In this document: positions 58,039 to 64,000 of the stretch, one piece after another
Numbering within the stretch: position 1 is the first letter of the stretch
Layout of the letters: each line of letters starts with the position of its first letter
Assembly: GCA_039029395.1 (NCBI GenBank)
Contig: JBCCGG010000007.1
Location: 109,780 to 173,779 of the forward strand
Length of the DNA stretch: 64,000 bases
Origin: JBCCGG01 sp039029395
Lineage (GTDB): Bacteria > Pseudomonadota > Alphaproteobacteria > Kiloniellales > JAKSDN01
Direction of reading: 5' to 3'
Notes under the pieces: model-generated
The model's input: only the letters and a program-made list of their open reading frames with translations
Databases searched by the model: none
Told to the model about the DNA's origin: nothing
Program-made: the position numbers and the translations under genes

Positions 58039-58750
58039 GCGCGTCCTGCCGCTCGCCTTCGAGGGCGTCTCCTATCAGGCCAACGGCCAGGCCCTGGTGG
58101 AGCAGCTCGGCTTTCAGCTCGAGGCCAGGCCGCTCACGGTGGTGCTCGGTCCCAACGGCGCCGGCAAGAGCTTGCTCCTGCGCCTGGCCCAGGGCCTGAT
58201 CGCGCCGAGCGCCGGGCGGATCTCCTGGAACGGCCGGCCGGTCGCCGCGGTTCGGCGGAGCTTGGCGCTCGCCTTCCAGCGGCCCGTGCTACTGCGCCGC
58301 TCGGCCGCGGCCAACGTGGCCTATCCCTTGAAGCTGCGCGGCGTGTCTGGACCCGCGCGCCGGAAACGGGCCGCCGAGGCCTTGGCGCGAGTCGGCTTGA
58401 GCGCGCTTGCCGAGCGTCCGGCCCGGGTGCTCTCGGGCGGGGAGCAGCAGCGTCTGGCGCTAGCCCGGGCCTGGGCCAGCGAGCCGGCGGCGCTTCTGCT
58501 CGACGAGCCGACCTCCAACCTGGATCCGGCCGCAACCCGGGCGGTCGAGGAGATCGTCGGTGCCTTCAAGGCGGCCGGCACCAAGGTGGTGCTGACCACC
58601 CACGACCTGGGGCAGGCCAAGCGTCTGGCCGACGAGGTCCTGTTCCTACATCGCGGCCGGCTGGTCGAACAGACCCCGGCGGCCGAATTCTTTCAACAGC
58701 CCCGCTCGGAAGAGGCGCGGGCCTTCGTGGAGGGACGAATTTTATGGTGA
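58031..58750 (+). CDS. tupC: Tungstate-type ABC transporter ATPase TupC
   Basis: 239-residue ATPase. Walker A is GPNGAGKSLLLR, signature LSGGEQQRLALARAW, Walker B ALLLDEPTSNLD, switch TTHDLGQA. It overlaps tupB by 8 bp and tupA by 7 bp. Confidence 0.93.
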   Translation: MAERVLPLAFEGVSYQANGQALVEQLGFQLEARPLTVVLGPNGAGKSLLLRLAQGLIAPSAGRISWNGRPVAAVRRSLALAFQRPVLLRRSAAANVAYPLKLRGVSGPARRKRAAEALARVGLSALAERPARVLSGGEQQRLALARAWASEPAALLLDEPTSNLDPAATRAVEEIVGAFKAAGTKVVLTTHDLGQAKRLADEVLFLHRGRLVEQTPAAEFFQQPRSEEARAFVEGRILW

Positions 58751-59574
58751 GACTTTTCGGCCGGCTGCTCGTGGTTCTCGCTGCTCTGGGCCTGGCGACA
58801 GGCGCGCAGGCGGAGCAGCCCTACATCACCCTGGCCTCGACCACCTCGACCGAGAACTCCGGGCTGTTCGCGCAGATCCTGCCTCAGTTCACGGCCGACA
58901 CGGGCATCGCGGTCCGAGTCGTCGCGGTCGGCACCGGCCAAGCCCTGCGTCTGGCGCGCAACGGCGATGCCGACGTCCTGCTGATTCATCACCGGCCTTC
59001 GGAGGAAGCCTTCGTGGCCGAAGGATTCGGCGTGGCGCGTCACGACGTCATGTACAACGACTTCGTGCTGATCGGCCCCAAGGACGACCCGGCCGGGATC
59101 GCCGGACAGAGCGACGCGGCCGGCGCGCTGGCCAACATCGCCGCCGCGAAGAGCCCCTTCGTCTCGCGGGGCGACGACAGCGGCACCCACAAGAAGGAGC
59201 GCGGTTTGTGGCAAGCGGCCGGTAGCGATCCGGCAGGGGCCAGCGGCACCTGGTACCGAGAAGCCGGCGCCGGCATGGGGGCGACCCTCAACATCGCCCA
59301 GGCCATGGGTGCCTACAGCTTGAGCGACCGGGCGACCTGGGCCGCCTTCGCCAACCGGGGTGATCTCGCAATCCTGCTCGAGGGCGACCCGGCCCTGTTC
59401 AATCCCTACGGCGTGATCCTGGTCAATGAAGCGCGTCACCCCCATGTGAAGTCGAAAGATGGCCAGGCTCTGGTCGACTGGCTGATTTCGGAGCGGGGTC
59501 AAGCGACGATCGGCGCCTTCACCCTGGAGGGCGAGCAGATGTTCACGCCGAACGCCGAGCAGCCGGACTCGTGA
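58744..59574 (+). CDS. tupA: Tungstate-binding periplasmic protein TupA
   Basis: 276 residues. A signal peptide ends near GAQA; the mature start ITLASTTSTENSGLF carries the TTST-x-(D/N)SGL oxyanion-binding motif of TupA-type proteins. FVSRGDDSGTHKKE supplies the second binding segment. TupA-type motifs favour tungstate over molybdate, but affinity cannot be judged from sequence. Confidence 0.93.
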   Translation: MVRLFGRLLVVLAALGLATGAQAEQPYITLASTTSTENSGLFAQILPQFTADTGIAVRVVAVGTGQALRLARNGDADVLLIHHRPSEEAFVAEGFGVARHDVMYNDFVLIGPKDDPAGIAGQSDAAGALANIAAAKSPFVSRGDDSGTHKKERGLWQAAGSDPAGASGTWYREAGAGMGATLNIAQAMGAYSLSDRATWAAFANRGDLAILLEGDPALFNPYGVILVNEARHPHVKSKDGQALVDWLISERGQATIGAFTLEGEQMFTPNAEQPDS

Positions 59575-59582
59575 GTTCAGTG

Positions 59583-61019
59583 TTAAAAAGTCGTTTTGGC
59601 GAAGAGGTGGTACATCACGCCGCCCAGGATGGCCCCAATCACCCAGTTATAGCCCGATAGGAACCCAAACCACGGGACCCAGACGGTCGCGACTGAGAAG
59701 ATCGCCGCCAGCCCGAAAGATTTGACCGCGGCCTTGTTCCAGCCGTTGTCGTAGTGATAGGCGCCCCCCTCCATGTTGTAGAGGTCGTCCAGGCTCAGCT
59801 CTTGCTTCTTCAAGAGGAAGTAGTCGACGATCATGATCCCGAAGATTGGCGCGAGCGTTGCGCCCAATGTATTGACGAAGCCGCTGATCCCGAATTTGCT
59901 GATGAAGCTGGTCCAGAAACCGCCGATCACCAGGGCGAACAGCGAGGTGATCAGCCCGGCCTTCCGAAAACTGATCTTGTCCGGCGCCAGGTTGGCAATC
60001 CCGTTCACCGCCGGTATGAAGTTCGCCACCAGATTGATGCCAACGGTCGCGGCGAGGAAGGTGATCGCGGCGATCACGCCCAGCAGCACGCTGTCGGTCC
60101 GTGCGACGATATCGGTTGGGCTTGTGACTTCTTCGCCAAAGACCACCGCCGCGCCGCCGGTCGTCAGAAGCGCCAGGGCCGAGAACAGGACCATGTTGAA
60201 CGGCAGACCGGCCAGATTGCCCAACACCATGGACCGCTTGTCCTTCGCGTAGCGCGAAAAGTCGCTGAAGTTGATCATCACCGCGGCGAAGTAAGCAACC
60301 ATAGTGCCGACGATTGCGAAGAAACCCTTGATCTCGCCGGCGACACCACTTTCGGGATCGGCGAAGATCGTCGCCGTCGCGGCCATAAGCTGCCCGTCGG
60401 AGCGTTGCCACAAAACGACGACGAGGCCGATCATCACCAGGTAGACGAAGGGCCCGGCGATGTTCAGGAAAGTCCCGATCCAGCCTATGCCGCGCCAGAA
60501 GATAAAGATGTGAACGCCCCAGACGATCACGAAGGAGAGCCAATCTATCCCCGTGAGACCGAGGAACTCGGCGCCCCCGCTTGCGCCGGTGATCGAGCGG
60601 ATCAGAAGCGCCAGCGCGGTCGAAGCGAAGTAGACCTGGACGCCGTACCAGAAGATCGCCACCGTGGCGCGGAGCACGGAAGGCAGTCTTGCCCCGGCGG
60701 TCCCCAAGCTGGCGCGCGCCAGAACTGGGTAGGCTATGCCGTAGCGTTCTCCGGCCGCACCCGACAGATTGACCATCCACATGACGAAGAGCCCGGCGAC
60801 GATCAGCGCCGCGAAGGCCGTCCAGCCCCCGACGCCGAAGGAAACGAAGAGCGATGCCACCAGCGTGTAGCCGAACAGCGACTGTACGTCGTTTGCCCAG
60901 ACGTTGAAGATGGCGAACCACCCCCAAGCCTTTTCCTTTTCTGCGACCGGATTTAGGGCATTGCCCTTCGGGTCGAGCGTGCCGCCCCTAGCGACCTGTG
61001 GTGGATCCCTATGGGTCAC
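59583..61019 (-). CDS. NCS1-family nucleobase/cytosine-type permease
   Basis: 478 residues with about twelve hydrophobic helices. NVWANDVQSLFGYTLVASLF and GISFPVLARASLG-like AYPVLARASLGTAGARLPS are NCS1 landmarks; NFSDFSRYAKDKRSMVLGNLAGL follows. The substrate (cytosine, allantoin, hydantoin, thiamine or others) is not clear. I chose the GTG at 61019; the frame extends to 61079. Convergent with tupA, with only 8 bp between the stops. Confidence 0.88.
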   Translation of the reverse strand: MTHRDPPQVARGGTLDPKGNALNPVAEKEKAWGWFAIFNVWANDVQSLFGYTLVASLFVSFGVGGWTAFAALIVAGLFVMWMVNLSGAAGERYGIAYPVLARASLGTAGARLPSVLRATVAIFWYGVQVYFASTALALLIRSITGASGGAEFLGLTGIDWLSFVIVWGVHIFIFWRGIGWIGTFLNIAGPFVYLVMIGLVVVLWQRSDGQLMAATATIFADPESGVAGEIKGFFAIVGTMVAYFAAVMINFSDFSRYAKDKRSMVLGNLAGLPFNMVLFSALALLTTGGAAVVFGEEVTSPTDIVARTDSVLLGVIAAITFLAATVGINLVANFIPAVNGIANLAPDKISFRKAGLITSLFALVIGGFWTSFISKFGISGFVNTLGATLAPIFGIMIVDYFLLKKQELSLDDLYNMEGGAYHYDNGWNKAAVKSFGLAAIFSVATVWVPWFGFLSGYNWVIGAILGGVMYHLFAKTTF

Positions 61020-61267
61020 TCTGGCCTGTCCCCTGACTGTGGTCTGTTGGCATGGGAGTCCGGACCGATGATTTTGCACGTGTGGGCGCTTGGCGTAATC
61101 TTACCGACGAAAGCGCCGGTGAGATCAAACACCCCGACGGCTTGTGCAAAAAAAAGTAGGGCCTGATTGTCGTTGAGCTGGACCGGGCCTGGCAAACCGG
61201 TTCGATCGCCGGCACTGGCTTCATCGCGCGCATGGGAGTCCGCAATCACAGTGGGAGGGGACCAGAG

Positions 61268-62269
61268 ATGGGTGGGATAACGAACAGCCGCGCCATGGTC
61301 CTGCCCGCGCCGGGCCGGCCGCTCGAGCTACAGGCTCGGGCCGTGCCGGCGCCGGGCGAAGGCCAAGTGCTGATCAAGGTCTCGGCCTGCGGGGTCTGCC
61401 GCACGGACCTCCACGTTTGCGACGGGGACCTGACCGAGCCGAAGCTGCCGATCGTGCCGGGCCACGAGGTTATCGGCCATGTCGCCGGCGCCGGCCCGGG
61501 CATCAAAGGCTTCGCCGAGGGCGAACGGGTCGGGGTGCCCTGGCTTGGTTGGACCTGCGGCACCTGCGGCTATTGCCGCTCGGACCGCGAGAACCTTTGC
61601 CCGAGCGCACGATTCACCGGCTACACGCTCGACGGCGGCTACGCCGACTATCTGGTGGCCGACCACCGCTACTGCTTTCCGGTCGCCGGCGAGGCGGACG
61701 ACGGGGCGGCCGCGCCCCTACTGTGCGCCGGCCTGATCGGCTACCGCTCCCTGCGCTTGGCCGGCGAGGCGCGGCGGCTTGGACTCTACGGCTTCGGCGC
61801 GGCGGCCCACATCGTGGCCCAGGTGGCCCGCCATCAGGGCCGGGAGATCTACGGGCTGGTCACACCAGGCGATCAAGCCGCCATGGCCTTCGCCAAGCGC
61901 TTGGGCGCGGTTTGGGCCGGCGGCTCGGACGAGCTGCCGCCCGAGCCCCTGGATGCCGCCATTATCTTCGCGCCGGTCGGTGCCCTGGTGCCGGCCGCGC
62001 TGAAGGCCGTTGCGCCCGGTGGCACGGTTGTTTGTGCCGGCATTCATATGTCGGAGATCCCAGCCTTTTCTTACGATCTTCTGTGGCGCGAGCGCAAGAT
62101 ACTCTCGGTCGCCAACCTGACTCGCCGGGACGGCGAAGAGTTCCTCGCGCTCGCGCCCAAGGTTCCGGTCGAGACGACCGTGGAGCGCCATCCCCTGGAA
62201 CAGGCCAACCAGGCGCTCGCCAAGCTGCGTGAAGGCCGCCTCACCGGCGCCGCCGTGCTGATGATGTGA
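61268..62269 (+). CDS. Zinc-dependent alcohol dehydrogenase family protein
   Basis: 333 residues of the medium-chain dehydrogenase family. Catalytic zinc: ACGVCRTDLHV and GHEVIGHV. Structural zinc: GWTCGTCGYCRSDRENLC. The nucleotide-binding loop LGLYGFGAAAHIVAQVA is slightly altered from GxGxxG. Closest to the short zinc ADH subfamily without further partners. GGGAGGGGACC precedes the ATG at 61268. Confidence 0.9.
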   Translation: MGGITNSRAMVLPAPGRPLELQARAVPAPGEGQVLIKVSACGVCRTDLHVCDGDLTEPKLPIVPGHEVIGHVAGAGPGIKGFAEGERVGVPWLGWTCGTCGYCRSDRENLCPSARFTGYTLDGGYADYLVADHRYCFPVAGEADDGAAAPLLCAGLIGYRSLRLAGEARRLGLYGFGAAAHIVAQVARHQGREIYGLVTPGDQAAMAFAKRLGAVWAGGSDELPPEPLDAAIIFAPVGALVPAALKAVAPGGTVVCAGIHMSEIPAFSYDLLWRERKILSVANLTRRDGEEFLALAPKVPVETTVERHPLEQANQALAKLREGRLTGAAVLMM

Positions 62270-62592
62270 GTAACATCCGAAATGAACCGGCGTCGAACGC
62301 CGCCGAGAAGCGAGACGGAGCCTTCGCATCACAGGTCAAGCAGTGGGGCGGCCGAAGCCATAAAAAAAGCCCCTAGGTCAATGACCTAGGGGCAAGTCGA
62401 ACAGGGAGGCTTCACGTCTGGGAGACGTGCTCGAGACTAGCACGCCAGATCACACCAGAAAACAGTTCTACCGCACTAACCCTCAGAAATTTGCCGTTTT
62501 TTGACCTTGTTTCTGCACATAGCGCAACATAGTATCACACTGAAAAACAGGGCTATCTGTTACCCCTGTGTTACCCGAGAAGGCCTCATGTC
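62270..62592. other. Intergenic region upstream of the integrase, possible attachment site and small RNA locus
   Basis: 323 bp without a protein gene. It holds a strong minus-strand terminator (62362-62393), two small hairpins on its right side (CACGTCT/AGACGTG near 62423-62440), and the start of the integrase gene. I could not fold a tRNA here. The zone is a natural candidate for the attachment site of the integrated element. Confidence 0.5.
62362..62393 (-). terminator. Strong intrinsic terminator on the minus strand
   Basis: GCCCCTAGGTCA (62369-62380) and TGACCTAGGGGC (62382-62393) are exact inverted copies, followed on the minus strand by seven T (62368-62362). No minus-strand protein gene ends here, so it probably terminates a small RNA that starts between about 62420 and 62590. 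Confidence 0.85.
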
Positions 62593-63783
62593 GTGAGAAT
62601 ACGTAGCCTCACTGTCGCTGGTGTCGAGCGGTTGCGTCCTGACCCGACACGCCGGCTCGAAGTGCCTGACGGCATCGTCTCTGGGCTCTACTTGATCATT
62701 CAACCGAAGGGCAATCGTTCTTGGGCGCTTCGTTATCGCCACCATGGCCGCACCCGCAAACTGACATTGGGCAAATACCCGACCGTAGGTCTGCTAGACG
62801 CGCGCGAGCGCGCACGAGACGCGCTTGGTAAGGTACAGATTGGCGAGGATCCGGGGGCCGAGAAACGCACCAGTGGATCCCCAAGCACCGTCGAGGAGGC
62901 CTACGAGCGCTATCTGTCGGAACACTGTAAGCCAAACGTGAAACGGTGGCTGGAGGTTGACCGACTTTTCAAGTTGCACGTCCTGCCGGATCGCAAGGAC
63001 ATCGCACTTGAAGAGCTCACAAAGTGGGACGTGCGCGAAACGGTGCGCGCCGTGGTAGAGGCCGGTAAACCAGTCCAGGCTAATCGTGTCTTGGCCGCAA
63101 TGCGGGCCTTTTTGAACTGGACTGTTTCCGAAGACCTCCTTGAGGCCAACCCGGCCAACGGCGTGAAACGGCCGACAAAGGAGAAGGTGCGAGATCGCGT
63201 TTTAACAGACGCAGAGCTTCACGCGATCTTGGAGGCCTGCGACGACCACGGCTATCCAAGTGGCCCGCTCGTTAAGATGCTGGCGCTCACCGGCCAGCGG
63301 CGCGACGAGGTGCGATGCCTCCCTTGGTCGGAGATCGACCTAGAAAAGAAACTGTGGACGCTGCCCGCAGCACGCACCAAGGCCGGCCGGCGCCATATCG
63401 TGCCGCTGTCCGATGAAGTTGTAGACATACTCGAGGCCCTACCCCGGTTCGATGGCCCCTATGCATTCACGACTACCGGGGGCGAGACCTCATACGCGAA
63501 CCTGGTGAAGCCAAAGAGATCGATCGACAAGGCGAGCGGCGTGTCCAATTGGACTCTCCACGATCTAAGGCGCACGGCTGCGACCGGCATGGGCGCGCTC
63601 GGCATCCCTGGTGAGACGATCGCGCGCGTTCTCAATCATTCGGAGCGAGCCATAGCAGGCATCACGGCCCGTTACGAGCACTCCGATCACATTGAAGCAA
63701 AGCGCCGCGGGCTTGAGGCTTGGGCGCAGCATGTGGCAGGCCTGTCCGGCGATAACGTGGTGCAACTCCGGGAACCCGCGTGA
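62593..63783 (+). CDS. Tyrosine-type site-specific integrase (P4/DUF4102 family)
   Basis: 396 residues. N-terminal DUF4102 arm-binding domain (GLYLIIQPKGNRSWALRYR, then LTLGKYPTVGLLDARERARDA), a core-binding middle part, and the catalytic domain with ALTGQRRDEVRCLPW (Arg), LHDLRRTAATGMG (His-x-x-Arg), LNHSE (His) and ARYEH (nucleophile Tyr). Predicted to integrate an element at a chromosomal site next to its start. GTG start. Immediately followed by IS-like DNA. Confidence 0.95.
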   Translation: MRIRSLTVAGVERLRPDPTRRLEVPDGIVSGLYLIIQPKGNRSWALRYRHHGRTRKLTLGKYPTVGLLDARERARDALGKVQIGEDPGAEKRTSGSPSTVEEAYERYLSEHCKPNVKRWLEVDRLFKLHVLPDRKDIALEELTKWDVRETVRAVVEAGKPVQANRVLAAMRAFLNWTVSEDLLEANPANGVKRPTKEKVRDRVLTDAELHAILEACDDHGYPSGPLVKMLALTGQRRDEVRCLPWSEIDLEKKLWTLPAARTKAGRRHIVPLSDEVVDILEALPRFDGPYAFTTTGGETSYANLVKPKRSIDKASGVSNWTLHDLRRTAATGMGALGIPGETIARVLNHSERAIAGITARYEHSDHIEAKRRGLEAWAQHVAGLSGDNVVQLREPA

Positions 63784-63946
63784 TGCCAGTACAGAAGAAG
63801 CCTTTCGGATCCGGGATCACCATGACCTTGCAATCTGAGGTCGAGCTAAGCATTTCGCCATTGTGCGGCATCAGCACCCGTGAGACAGATTGGGGTTATT
63901 GAACAAAGGAGGATTTCTGGGTCATCGTAGCCATCAAGGAGCGCAG

Positions 63947-64000
63947 ATGAGACAGAAATCCGGGCCACCGAAAGAGACGTCAGAACAGCTCGTCAAGACC
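63947..64000 (+). mobile_element. Start of an IS3-family-like transposase gene (cut by window edge)
   Basis: An ATG at 63947 with AAGGAG 7 nt upstream opens a frame beginning RQKSGPPKETSEQLVKT, the usual start of IS3-type OrfA transposases. Only 18 codons are visible, so the family call is provisional. The IS left end may be near the TGAAC at 63900-63904. Confidence 0.55.

Noticed and set aside
62400..62470. Possible tRNA on the minus strand (GGTAGAAC- and GTTCGAC-like segments)
   Set aside because: No cloverleaf with acceptor stem and anticodon arm could be formed, so only a candidate small RNA is proposed.
63783..63902. 39-codon frame overlapping the integrase stop as TGATG
   Set aside because: No motif, no independent ribosome binding site, and its end coincides with the probable IS boundary; likely chance.
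1..64000. CRISPR arrays, rRNA operons and replication origins
   Set aside because: No regularly spaced repeats, rRNA-like segments or DnaA-box clusters were seen anywhere in the window.

Overview
The window is high-GC bacterial DNA from an alphaproteobacterium, most likely a free-living, flagellate member of the Rhodospirillales or a close relative. The lineage call rests on the CtrA cell-cycle phosphorelay: cckA, chpT, ctrA and sciP all lie within about 15 kb, next to a FliJ-like gene, csrA and an alphaproteobacterial-type dksA. The exact genus is not determinable by reading alone.

Layout. 1-3.2 kb: an RND efflux pump (inner-membrane pump cut by the window edge, plus its lipoprotein adaptor). 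3.3-4.2 kb: a divergent GFA-family enzyme and HxlR regulator sharing a symmetric operator. 4.3-12.6 kb: an apparent acidic amino acid module on the minus strand, with a PLP decarboxylase, a tandem Asp/Glu racemase-like protein, a cyclic-nucleotide-binding domain fused to an aspartase, a membrane-anchored MOSC protein, a dicarboxylate/glutamate symporter and a LysR regulator. 12.7-13.9 kb: an Xre/RES toxin-antitoxin pair. 13.9-20 kb: a complete dppABCDF dipeptide transporter with a peroxidase-like gene on its 3' end. 20-24.3 kb: alaS and recA. 24.6-31.8 kb: cckA, csrA, dksA, sciP, fliJ-like, ctrA, and a diverged cheR with a CheY-like receiver just beyond (to 32.2 kb). 32.7-38.2 kb: a DUF805 protein, amidase, orphan Tat-exported peptide-binding protein, alpha/beta hydrolase and a BetI-like TetR regulator. 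38.4-39.4 kb: chpT and a DUF3553 gene.

39.5-59.6 kb is a formate oxidation island. It has two formate dehydrogenases: a soluble NAD-linked enzyme (fused FdsG-FdsB plus FdsA) and a Tat-exported membrane enzyme (catalytic, iron-sulfur and cytochrome b subunits). Around them lie a TorD chaperone, a small Tat-signal protein, a small lipoprotein, a seven-blade WD40-cytochrome c fusion, a 48-residue membrane protein, DUF3305/DUF3306, FdhD, MobA and a TupBCA tungstate-type importer. Together these cover metal uptake, cofactor nucleotide addition, sulfuration, maturation, export, catalysis and a possible dedicated electron carrier.

59.6-64 kb: an NCS1 permease, a zinc alcohol dehydrogenase, a candidate minus-strand small RNA ended by a strong terminator, a P4-type integrase and the start of an IS3-like transposase. 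The right edge is probably the beginning of an integrated element.

The most unusual items are the cNMP-domain/aspartase fusion within a compact acidic amino acid cluster, the WD40-cytochrome c fusion with its tiny companions in the formate dehydrogenase operon, a leaderless-looking toxin-antitoxin promoter, several well-formed operator palindromes, and a degenerate CheR/CheY pair beside ctrA.
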